From positions 62,001 to 126,000 of the forward strand of contig NZ_WWNB01000001.1 of NCBI RefSeq assembly GCF_012062845.1: a DNA stretch of 64,000 nt. The letters run 5' to 3'. The notes beneath the pieces were generated by a model. That model had not been told where the DNA came from. It was given only the letters and a program-made list of their open reading frames with translations, and ran no database searches. Every line of letters starts with the position of its first letter. The first letter of the stretch is position 1. The position numbers were made by a program, and so were the translations under genes. Positions 36,610 to 44,413 of the stretch are shown here, piece by piece. This DNA is from Halomonas salinarum. Its GTDB lineage: Bacteria > Pseudomonadota > Gammaproteobacteria > Pseudomonadales > Halomonadaceae.

Positions 36610-37638
36610 TCACGTCGTCATGTCGAGTACTACGCGCCCTTCTATCTGGCCCTCGATCATGCGCTGGAAGACATCATTGATGTTCTCCAGCTTCTCGGTA
36701 CTCACCGTCGCCTTGACCTTGCCTTCACCGGCGAAGTCCAACGATTCCTGAAGGTCCAGGCGGCTGCCGACGATGGAGCCCCGAATGGTCAGGCCATTGA
36801 GCACGGTATCGAAGATCGGCAGCGGAAAATCCCCCGGCGGCAACCCATTGAGCACCAGGGTGCCACCGCGCCGCAGCATGCCCTGTGCCTGGTCAAAGGC
36901 CTTAGGTGAGACCGCCGTCACCAGGGCGCCATGGGCGCCGCCGATCTCGCGCTTGAGATAGGCAGCCGGGTCGGTCTGCAGGGCGTTGACCGTCAGCGTG
37001 GCGCCCAGCCGCTTGGCCAACGCAAGCTTACCGTCATCGACATCGACGGCCGCCACGTTGAGTCCCATGGCCCTGGCATACTGCACGGCCATGTGACCGA
37101 GGCCGCCGATTCCGGAGATCACCACCCACTGGCCGGGGCGAGTGTCCGTCATCTTCAGCCCCTTGTAGACCGTGACACCGGCACATAGCACCGGGGCGAT
37201 CTCGACAAAGCCGACGTTATCGGGCAGGCGCCCGACATAGCCGGCATCCGCCAGGGTGTAGTCGGCGAACCCGCCGTTGACGGAATAACCGGTGTTCTGC
37301 TGCGACTCGCATAGCGTTTCCCAGCCACCCAGGCAGTGCTCGCAACAGCCGCAGGCAGAATACAGCCAGGGCACCCCGACACGATCCCCTTCCTTGAGGT
37401 GCGTGACTCCCTCACCCACCGCCACGATATGACCCACGCCCTCGTGACCGGGGATGAAGGGCGGCTCGGGCTTGATTGGCCAATCACCATGAGCGGCGTG
37501 CAGATCGGTATGGCAGACACCCGATGCCGCCACCTTGACCAGAATTTCTCCCCGCTTGGGCCGGGGCGTCTGGACCTCCTCGATGGTCAGCGGTTCGCCA
37601 AACTGGCGAACCACCGCGGCTCTCATCGTTGCTTCCAT
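36610..37638 (-). CDS. adhP: Zinc-dependent alcohol dehydrogenase, AdhP/AdhA-like
   Basis: 342-residue medium-chain zinc alcohol dehydrogenase. Catalytic zinc ligands in [15 protein letters not shown] and PGHEGVG; structural zinc cysteines in [15 protein letters not shown]; Rossmann loop [15 protein letters not shown]. It oxidises ethanol and other primary alcohols with NAD. AAGGAGAG lies 5-6 bases before the ATG at 37638 (an internal ATG four codons on is possible). It is divergent from the LuxR-type regulator and shares a promoter repeat with exaC. Confidence 0.9.
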   Translation of the reverse strand: MEATMRAAVVRQFGEPLTIEEVQTPRPKRGEILVKVAASGVCHTDLHAAHGDWPIKPEPPFIPGHEGVGHIVAVGEGVTHLKEGDRVGVPWLYSACGCCEHCLGGWETLCESQQNTGYSVNGGFADYTLADAGYVGRLPDNVGFVEIAPVLCAGVTVYKGLKMTDTRPGQWVVISGIGGLGHMAVQYARAMGLNVAAVDVDDGKLALAKRLGATLTVNALQTDPAAYLKREIGGAHGALVTAVSPKAFDQAQGMLRRGGTLVLNGLPPGDFPLPIFDTVLNGLTIRGSIVGSRLDLQESLDFAGEGKVKATVSTEKLENINDVFQRMIEGQIEGRVVLDMTT

Positions 37639-37692
37639 CTCGACTCTCCTTTTTTACCGGCCGCGAGAATGATGTCGTTGTAGCGGCGCACT

Positions 37693-37772
37693 CCCAGTCT
37701 TGGTCAGCGGGGCCTTCTACGACATACTCTGATGGCAGGAGACGGCCTCCTCCTTCGGTAGGAGGCGAGACC
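37693..37772 (-). promoter_or_regulatory. Shared 80-bp promoter element, adhP/regulator copy
   Basis: Second copy of the element described at 36441-36520. Here the terminal inverted repeat is longer, GCCTCCT/AGGAGGC at 37745-37766. It is about 108-126 bp upstream of the adhP ATG and ends just before the ribosome site of the divergent response regulator gene, so the same site could autoregulate the regulator. Confidence 0.7.
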
Positions 37773-37791
37773 ATTCAAGGAGACGTTGACC

Positions 37792-38472
37792 ATGTATACC
37801 CTGATGGTCGCCGATGACCATCCACTGTTTCGTGAAGCCATCGCCGCCGTGATCGCCGCCGGGCTGCCTGGCAGCCTGCTGTTGGAGGCCGACAGCCTGG
37901 AGAGTGCCCTGCAAAAGGCTGAGGAACACGAGGAGGTCGATCTGGTGCTGCTGGATCTCGGCCTGCCGGACGCCGAGGGGCTCTCGGGCCTCGAGCGGCT
38001 ACGCGATCGGCGCCCCGACTTGCCGGTGGCGGTGCTCTCCGCCGAGCAGGAACGACGCACCATCCTCGACGCCCTCGACCTCGGTGCGGTGGGCTATATC
38101 ACCAAGTCGACACCGCGCCGAGACCTGCTCGTCGCCCTGACGCGCATCCTGGAGGGCCAGCTCTACCTGCCCCCGGATATCATGCGCCGCCCCCCGGCCG
38201 AGGTTAACCGGCCACCGCCTGTCGACGACGCCGTCAGGCGGCGCCTGTCCGAGCTCACCGTCAAGCAGCTCGAGGTGCTGATCCGCCTGACCCATGGCGC
38301 TTCCAACAAGGTGATCGCCCGTGAACTGGATATCGCCGAAACCACGGTGAAGACCCATGTCTCGGCGATCCTGCGCAAGCTCTGTGTGTCAGGACGCGTC
38401 CAGGCGATCCTCGCCGCCGGTTCGGCCGACCTCGACGCCCTGCTGGCCGACCGGCACGACCCCTCACGCTGA
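37792..38472 (+). CDS. LuxR/NarL-type response regulator (ErbR/AgmR-like)
   Basis: 226 residues. Receiver domain (VADDHPLFREAI, phospho-Asp in VLLDLGLPDAEG, Lys in YITKSTPR) followed by a proline-rich linker and a LuxR HTH (LTVKQLEVLIRLTHGASNKVIARELDIAETTVKTHV). Such regulators sit in ethanol-oxidation regulons of pseudomonads. ATG at 37792 has AAGGAG nine bases upstream; a TTG two codons earlier is too close to it. Its 3' end overlaps that of the convergent kinase gene by 9 bp. Cognate kinase is probably that neighbour. Confidence 0.85.
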   Translation: MYTLMVADDHPLFREAIAAVIAAGLPGSLLLEADSLESALQKAEEHEEVDLVLLDLGLPDAEGLSGLERLRDRRPDLPVAVLSAEQERRTILDALDLGAVGYITKSTPRRDLLVALTRILEGQLYLPPDIMRRPPAEVNRPPPVDDAVRRRLSELTVKQLEVLIRLTHGASNKVIARELDIAETTVKTHVSAILRKLCVSGRVQAILAAGSADLDALLADRHDPSR

Positions 38473-39927
38473 GCCGTCGCCCAGCAGGCCGACCAGCTGC
38501 ATGCGCAGCCGCAACGGCTTGAGGGGTTTGAGCAGGCAACCGTAGCCAAGCTGCCGGGCCAGGCTCTTGATCGCCGCGTCATGATTGGCGGTGATCACCA
38601 CGACGGGCAGGGCGGGATGGCGACGGCGCAGGTGGGCGGCCACGGCCAGCCCGTCAGGGCTCGAGGCATCCAGGTGATAGTCGACCAGCAGCACGTCCGC
38701 GGTCTCGCCGACCGTTTCTCTCTCCAGGGCGGCGAGAGACGTTGCGGTCCGCACTCGGCAACCCCAGCCCGCAAGCAGCGCCGTCATCCCCTCGCAGATC
38801 CCGGGGTCATTGTCGATGACCCAGACCCGCATGCCCGCCAGGAGGTCTCCCTGCGAGGCCGACGCCGAGGTCGGGGAGCCGGCCGGTGACGCCGGCAGCC
38901 GCCCATAGGGCACCTGCACCGAGAAGAGAGAGCCACGTCCCGGCTGAGAGGCCAGTCGCAGCGGATGATCGAGCATGGTGGCAATCCGGTCGACGATCGC
39001 CAAGCCCAGGCCCAGCCCGCGATCCTGAGCGTCATGGCCGCTATCGGCGCGCTGGAATTCAACGAAGATCGCCTCGCGCTGGGACTCGGCGATGCCGGCC
39101 CCGGTATCCCCCACCACAATCTCCAATCCTTGCGGACGCCGCCGGCAGCCCAACAACAGATGCCCGTGGCGAGTGTAGCGAATCGCATTGGTGAGGAAGT
39201 TGCGTACCACCCGTGCCAGTAGCGCCAGGTCCGATTCGATCATCGCACTTGAGCCGACATAATGCAGTGTCAGCCCCCGTGACGCGGCGATCTGACGGTA
39301 CTCTTCGGCCATCACGTCAAGCAGGTCGGCGGCGCGAAAGGCGGCGACATCCGGCTTCAGCACCCCGGCATCCAGCCGCGAGATATCGACCAGTGTGCCC
39401 AGCAGGGCTTCGACGTCCTGCAGCGAGCGGCCGATATTGGCGACCAGCCGCTGCGAGGTCGCGGGTACCGCTTCCTCGCCGAGGGCACTGGTGAACAGAC
39501 GCGCGGCATTCAGCGGCTGCATGAGATCATGACTGACCGCCGCCAGGAATTTGGTCTTGGAAAGATTGGCCGCCTCGGCCTCGCGCTTGGACTCGCGCAG
39601 GCGCTGTTCGGCCTCGACCCGCACTGCGATCTCGTTACGCAGTTGGCGGTTGACCTCTCCCAGCTCATCTAGGGTGCGGTGCAGGGTTTCGGTGCGCTCG
39701 CGCACCTGCTCGGCCAGCAGCACCGCATGTTCGAAGGCGGCATAAGGGGCTCCACCGGCTGCCCCGCTGGACTCTACCCGCTCGATCAGTGCGCCACAGA
39801 CCTTGCGCAGGCGTGCGTTTTCCTCGGCCAGCGCACGCTCGCGTTCCGTGGCCGCTTCAGGCGCTTCAGCCCCCGCCGGGTCGCCCAATGACAACCCCCG
39901 TGAAGGTCTGGTTGACGTGCATGCCAT
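38464..39927 (-). CDS. Hybrid histidine kinase, NahK/ErcS'-like, without PAS domains
   Basis: 487 residues, no membrane segment. An N-terminal coiled coil rich in Glu and Arg (about residues 25-130) leads to HisKA with SHDLMQPLNAARLFTSAL, a variant typical of the NahK/ErcS' group. HATPase follows (NFLTNAIRYTRHG, GDTGAGI, GLGLGLAIVDRI), then a receiver domain (VWVIDNDPGI, DVLLVDYHLDASSPDG, LLKPLKP). Known NahK proteins carry PAS domains before HisKA; here they are absent, so sensing would depend on a partner, presumably the FIST protein. Its start lies 62 nt inside the 3' end of the FIST gene, which implies co-translation. Confidence 0.82.
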   Translation of the reverse strand: MACTSTRPSRGLSLGDPAGAEAPEAATERERALAEENARLRKVCGALIERVESSGAAGGAPYAAFEHAVLLAEQVRERTETLHRTLDELGEVNRQLRNEIAVRVEAEQRLRESKREAEAANLSKTKFLAAVSHDLMQPLNAARLFTSALGEEAVPATSQRLVANIGRSLQDVEALLGTLVDISRLDAGVLKPDVAAFRAADLLDVMAEEYRQIAASRGLTLHYVGSSAMIESDLALLARVVRNFLTNAIRYTRHGHLLLGCRRRPQGLEIVVGDTGAGIAESQREAIFVEFQRADSGHDAQDRGLGLGLAIVDRIATMLDHPLRLASQPGRGSLFSVQVPYGRLPASPAGSPTSASASQGDLLAGMRVWVIDNDPGICEGMTALLAGWGCRVRTATSLAALERETVGETADVLLVDYHLDASSPDGLAVAAHLRRRHPALPVVVITANHDAAIKSLARQLGYGCLLKPLKPLRLRMQLVGLLGDGSA

Positions 39928-41056
39928 GGTGCTGCTCTCCGTAAGTATTGAAGCCGATCACCCGCTGTTCGCGCAGCCGCTGCGAAGCCAACGCCACCTT
40001 ATCGAGCATCTCGATCTCGAGACGACGCAGGAAGCAGTCACAGCCGATGATCAACTGCGGCTCACCCAGACGTTCCTGCAAGGCGGCAAACACTGCATCC
40101 AGGTCTTCGAGAATCGGCGCCGGCTGCATGGCGGTGAGCACGATGCCGTGTTCCACCGCGCAGTAGAAGGTCAGACTGCCATCGGCGTTGACCCGCTGAA
40201 TCGAGCGCACGTAGTGGGCATCACCGATGCGTACCGCCAGCGGCATACGGGCAAACACCTGCTCATCGAGGGCTTCGACGGCACACCCGGCGAGCCGTGC
40301 GTATTCCTCGGCGGCCGGGGCGGCATTGAGTTCCATGACCTGGCGACGCTCGTGATCGGCGCGAGTCACCACGAATTTCTCGTGGCGCGGCCGAAGGTGG
40401 TGCGTGGTGAAGACCTCGAACGGCAGCCGGGTGTTGATCATCACCACCACCGCCGCCTGGCTATGGAAGCGCCCCTGATGGAAGACATGGGTATGCGCCA
40501 GGCGATTGTCGTCCCCGGCCGAACCGCCAAAGCTCGGAATGCTGCCCAGCGCGGCGTCCAGGCTCGCCAGCACCTGTTCCTCGCTGCTGGATAGCCCATC
40601 GAGCAGCGTCAGGGCAAAGCTGTGGCCGCCGACCGGTGCCAGGGCCTGGCGTCGGCAGTCGTCCAGCAGCTGAGAGGTCAACCGCTGGGCGCCGATCAGG
40701 TCGAAGTTTTCAAGATCGCTGATCAACGCCTGCGACACCGAAAAATGGCGTCGATCGAAGCCAATCGCCACGATACAGCCGCGCCCGTAGCCGAGCGGCG
40801 TGATCTCACCGGCAGTGGTACAGCCGACCACGGCCACCAAGCCAAAAGCCTCCTCCAACGCCTGCTCCAGCACGCCGAGATCATACTCGGCGCTGCAGAA
40901 GAACAGCACGCAGCCGAGCTGCGGATGACAGAGGGTCGCCGCCAGCTCCCCGGCGGCGGCATGCGGGTCGTCCGCCTCACTATAGGCGACCCGTAGAGGT
41001 TCATCGTCGGCGGTCCGGGGCCGTGCCGTGGAAGCAACGCTAGACAGTTCAGACAT
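39866..41056 (-). CDS. nosP: FIST-domain sensory protein, NosP-like
   Basis: 396 residues with FIST_N (AAGELAATLCHPQLGCVLFFCSAEYD, VVGCTTAGEITPLGYG) and FIST_C (C-terminal half, ending LASQRLREQRVIGFNTYGEQHHGMHVNQTFTGVVIG). In Pseudomonas aeruginosa, NosP is a haem-binding FIST protein that senses nitric oxide and inhibits the kinase NahK encoded next to it; the same gene pair is seen here. Whether this copy binds haem is not shown by sequence. The start is uncertain (ATG 41056 or GTG 41065; both have weak ribosome sites). Confidence 0.83.
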   Translation of the reverse strand: MSELSSVASTARPRTADDEPLRVAYSEADDPHAAAGELAATLCHPQLGCVLFFCSAEYDLGVLEQALEEAFGLVAVVGCTTAGEITPLGYGRGCIVAIGFDRRHFSVSQALISDLENFDLIGAQRLTSQLLDDCRRQALAPVGGHSFALTLLDGLSSSEEQVLASLDAALGSIPSFGGSAGDDNRLAHTHVFHQGRFHSQAAVVVMINTRLPFEVFTTHHLRPRHEKFVVTRADHERRQVMELNAAPAAEEYARLAGCAVEALDEQVFARMPLAVRIGDAHYVRSIQRVNADGSLTFYCAVEHGIVLTAMQPAPILEDLDAVFAALQERLGEPQLIIGCDCFLRRLEIEMLDKVALASQRLREQRVIGFNTYGEQHHGMHVNQTFTGVVIGRPGGG

Positions 41057-41165
41057 GGCAGGCACTCATCGGGCAAGGTTGCCTCAAGTGTATGCCGCGT
41101 TTGGCAACGCTCACAACGCTGCCCCCACCTTGGCTGTCCTGTTCATTCCCGCTGACGGCGCCACG

Positions 41166-41879
41166 TCAACCCACCACCATCAGCCCCATCACCCCGAACA
41201 CGAAGCCCAACACGGCCCCCATCGGCGGTGCCCAGTGTTTTTCCAGTCTCACCCCGGGGGCGATGTCCTGAAAGATGGAATAGAGGATACCTCCCGAGGC
41301 GACCAGCATGATGGCAGCGACGATGCTTTCCTGCTCCCGCAGCCAGGCGTGGCTGGAAATACCCGCCATCGGCCCCAGCAATGCCATCAGCGAGAAAACG
41401 GTGATGATGCGACGGGCACCGAAACGCCGCGACTGGAGGAACTCGCGATAGGCATTGAAGGCCTCGGGCACATTTTGCAAGGCGATCAGGGCCGCGATCA
41501 GCATCGCCTCCTCGGGGCGGGCGGCAAAAATGGCGCCTACCACGATGGCCTCGGGGATGAAGTCCAGCAACATGGCGAGCAGTTGGCTGGCCGGTAATGC
41601 CCAGCGCGCCATCGCCATGTCGATGAGCATGAACACCACCCCGCCGAGCAACAGGTACAGCGCAGCCAGGGGTTTCGAGGTGATGTCGATGCCATCCGGC
41701 ACCAGTACCAGCGCAACCGCAGAAAGCAGCGCACCGCCCCCAAACGCTATCACGCCATGTCGAAATTCCAGTTCCAGCCACTGGGGGTGTATATGCTCGA
41801 TGCGAGCCAAAAAGGCCCCCAATGGGATGGCCAGTCCCGCTAGAAGCGTGATCCCTACCAAGAGCAACAGATCGTACAT
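41166..41879 (-). CDS. ZIP-like membrane transporter with altered metal-binding motifs
   Basis: 237 residues, about eight helices, with ZIP-family layout. The two hallmark motifs HNxPEG and HExPEG are changed to LDFIPEAIVV in the fourth helix and LQNVPEAFNA in the fifth. The metal-coordinating histidines are replaced by Asp and Gln while the Pro-Glu core remains. Zinc transport is therefore doubtful; another cation or a different role is possible. AAGGAAGG precedes the ATG. It lies upstream of nosP on the same strand, separated by about 110 bp, so it may or may not be co-transcribed. Confidence 0.7.
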   Translation of the reverse strand: MYDLLLLVGITLLAGLAIPLGAFLARIEHIHPQWLELEFRHGVIAFGGGALLSAVALVLVPDGIDITSKPLAALYLLLGGVVFMLIDMAMARWALPASQLLAMLLDFIPEAIVVGAIFAARPEEAMLIAALIALQNVPEAFNAYREFLQSRRFGARRIITVFSLMALLGPMAGISSHAWLREQESIVAAIMLVASGGILYSIFQDIAPGVRLEKHWAPPMGAVLGFVFGVMGLMVVG

Positions 41880-42269
41880 GCGCCTTCCTTGTCGGTGAGA
41901 TTTCCTGGCGACTCATGATAAGGCAAGCCTGCGCCATGCTGTCATGGCAAGAGCCAGACTTCTCGCGCTCTCCCACACTCACCACTGACCTACAGGCACT
42001 AACTGCCGACCCTCTCCCCGTAACGTTGAAATGACGTATGCCGGCACCTGTACAGGACGTCAGCAAGGCATCTATACCTCATAACGTCCAGGTGTCCTGA
42101 AACGGTGCTACTGGGGCTTAGCAGACGGAGCTTCGCAGATCAGCATCGACATCATGCCGCCCAACAGGCATTTCTCGGCAATCTTCTTCGCGGCAGGCCG
42201 CTTGAGCTGGCACGACGCTTAACCGGCGACGTTGCCAACAGATGTTTCCTCATCAACCAGGAGTTGAAC
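41880..42269. other. 390-bp intergenic region upstream of the second betT
   Basis: Divergent control region between the ZIP-like gene and betT2. I find no gene and no BetI-like box comparable to the two upstream of the first betT. A 10-bp palindrome CCTGTACAGG is at 42047-42056 and AACGT/ACGT elements recur (42022, 42033, 42083), but no clear operator. The ribosome site CCAGGAG at the right end serves betT2. Confidence 0.5.
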
Positions 42270-44342
42270 ATGGCGACAGCCTCGGATGACTCACAGCGCG
42301 ATCTACACAAGGATCGCATCAACCCTACCGTCTTCTACGGCTCAGCCATCGGTATCGTGGCCTTCGCGCTGTGGACAATGATCTTCACCGACTCTGCCAG
42401 CGCGACGATCAATGCCCTGCTGGGCTGGATCTCGGACACCTTCGGCTGGTTCTATTTCGTCGCCGTCGTGGCCTACCTCGTGTTTGTGATCGTCATTGCC
42501 ACCTCAAAGCTTGGCAAGCTCAGACTCGGTCCTGCGCATTCGAGGCCGGAATTCAACGTCGTGACCTGGGCCGCCATGCTGTTCTCGGCGGGGATCGGCA
42601 TCGACCTGATATTTTTCTGCATTGCCGAACCGGTCACTCAGTTTCTCGCGCCACCCGACGGCGACCCCGAGACGGTGGCGGCGGCGCGTCGCGCCATGGA
42701 ACTGACGTTTCTGCACTGGGGACTGTCCGGCTGGGGCGTCTACACCCTGGTAGGCATGTCCCTGGCCTTCTTCAGTTACCGCCATGGCCTGCCGCTGACC
42801 ATTCGCAGCGCGCTCTATCCCATATTTGGCAAGCGTATCCACGGTCCCATTGGCCATAGCGTGGACATCGCGGCAGTGCTTGGCACCCTGTTCGGCATCG
42901 CCACGAGCCTGGGCATCGGCATTATCCAGCTCAACTTCGGCTTGAACTATATGTTCGATCTGCCGGAGAACACGATGACCCAGGCGATACTGGCCGTGCT
43001 GATCGTGATTTTCTCCGCCATCTCCGCCGTGACCGGTGTCGACAAGGGCATCCGCCGGCTCTCAGAGTTCAATATGCTGCTGGCGCTGATGTTGCTGCTG
43101 TTCGTGCTCTTTACCGGCAAGACCCTGTTCCTGCTCAACGCACTGGTAATGAACGTGGGGGATTACCTGACCCACTTCGTCTCTCTGTCGATGAACACCT
43201 ATGCCTTCGACCCGCCCACCGACTGGCTCAACGGCTGGACGGTGTTCTTCTGGGCCTGGTGGATCGCCTGGGGACCCTTCGTGGGGCTGTTCCTTGCGCG
43301 CATTTCACGTGGTCGCACCATTCGTCAGTTCGTTACCGGCACGCTGATCCTGCCGCTGGCCTTCATGATGGCGTGGATGTCGATCATGGGTAACAGCGCT
43401 ATCGACATGGTGATGAACGACACTGGCGTGGCCAACTTCGGCGAACAGGCCATGAACAACCCTGGCTCAGCCATCTATCTGTTCCTGCAGAACGTGCCCT
43501 GGGTCGGCCTGACCACGCTGGTCGTGACGCTGCTGGCGATCGTCTTCTTCGTGACATCGGGTGACTCGGGCTCGCTGGTGCTTTCCAACCTGACCTCGAT
43601 TCTGAGCGACCCCAACCATGATGCACCGGCCTGGATGCGCGTGCTGTGGGCCGCCATCATCGGTGTACTGACCCTGGCGCTGCTGATGGCCGGTGGCCTG
43701 GGGGCACTGCAAAGCGCCGTGGTCATCACGGGGCTGCCCTTCGCTTTCGTGTTGTTCCTGATGATGGCGGGGCTCTACAAGGCGCTCAAGGTGGAAGGGC
43801 TCAAGGAAGACAGCCTGCAGCAAAGCATGGCAGGCCACCTATCGGGTCGCACCCTGCCCGGCGAGGGGGCAAGCCGCAACTGGCGCCAGCGTCTCAAGCG
43901 CTCTGTGAGCTTCCCAGGCCATGATCAGGTGAGCCAGTTCCTCGGCGAAACGGTCAAGCCTGCCATGGAGGAAATACGCAGCGTTCTGAGCGAACAGGGC
44001 TACCCCGTGGACATCGTCGCAGGTGAAAAGCCGGATGAGCATCTGGCACTGAATGTGAGCCTGGGCGGCGAGCAGGACTTTACCTATCAGATCTGGCCGC
44101 GCCAGTGCGCCATGCCGTCCTTCTCGATTCGAGACACCCATGCCGGCACCCACTACTACCGCCTGGAGGTACATATCATCGAAGGGGGCCAAGGCTACGA
44201 TGTCTATGGCTACACACAGGAGCAGCTGATCGCCGATATATTGGATCAGTACGAGCGCCATCTGCTGTTCCTGCACATTCAACGAGAACAACCCGGCACT
44301 AATACCGAGATACCCGATGACCCGGCCACCGCCGGCCGCTAA
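42270..44342 (+). CDS. betT: BCCT choline transporter BetT (copy 2)
   Basis: 690-residue BCCT carrier, clearly paralogous to the protein at 32626 along its whole length (for example WTVFFWAWWIAWGPFVGLFLARISRGRT and the C-terminal YGYTQEQLIADILDQYERHLLFLH). It has the same long cytoplasmic regulatory tail. The ATG at 42270 follows AGGAG; a longer frame from 42105 is not supported. It is followed after 71 bp by betA, so it likely feeds choline directly to the dehydrogenase. It lacks the BetI-like boxes, so it may be regulated differently, perhaps by osmolarity or substrate. Confidence 0.9.
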   Translation: MATASDDSQRDLHKDRINPTVFYGSAIGIVAFALWTMIFTDSASATINALLGWISDTFGWFYFVAVVAYLVFVIVIATSKLGKLRLGPAHSRPEFNVVTWAAMLFSAGIGIDLIFFCIAEPVTQFLAPPDGDPETVAAARRAMELTFLHWGLSGWGVYTLVGMSLAFFSYRHGLPLTIRSALYPIFGKRIHGPIGHSVDIAAVLGTLFGIATSLGIGIIQLNFGLNYMFDLPENTMTQAILAVLIVIFSAISAVTGVDKGIRRLSEFNMLLALMLLLFVLFTGKTLFLLNALVMNVGDYLTHFVSLSMNTYAFDPPTDWLNGWTVFFWAWWIAWGPFVGLFLARISRGRTIRQFVTGTLILPLAFMMAWMSIMGNSAIDMVMNDTGVANFGEQAMNNPGSAIYLFLQNVPWVGLTTLVVTLLAIVFFVTSGDSGSLVLSNLTSILSDPNHDAPAWMRVLWAAIIGVLTLALLMAGGLGALQSAVVITGLPFAFVLFLMMAGLYKALKVEGLKEDSLQQSMAGHLSGRTLPGEGASRNWRQRLKRSVSFPGHDQVSQFLGETVKPAMEEIRSVLSEQGYPVDIVAGEKPDEHLALNVSLGGEQDFTYQIWPRQCAMPSFSIRDTHAGTHYYRLEVHIIEGGQGYDVYGYTQEQLIADILDQYERHLLFLHIQREQPGTNTEIPDDPATAGR

Positions 44343-44413
44343 TGGCTACCTCACTGACGGCCCGACACCCAGGCGTCGGACCTTCCGAGATCAAGGCGTC
44401 AAGGAGCGATGAC

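Noticed and set aside
35644-36909. A 421-codon plus-strand open frame crossing exaC and the adhP 3' end
   Set aside because: It crosses two minus-strand genes, a terminator and a tandem repeat, which no real gene would do.
42047-42056. CCTGTACAGG palindrome upstream of the second betT considered as a LexA-like or BetI-like site
   Set aside because: It is too short for a LexA box and does not fit the BetI core; palindromes of this length occur by chance in a region this size.
41143-42066. An alternative minus-strand frame over the ZIP-like gene
   Set aside because: The 237-residue frame gives clean membrane helices and has a good ribosome site; the alternative is His/Arg/Gly-rich without structure.
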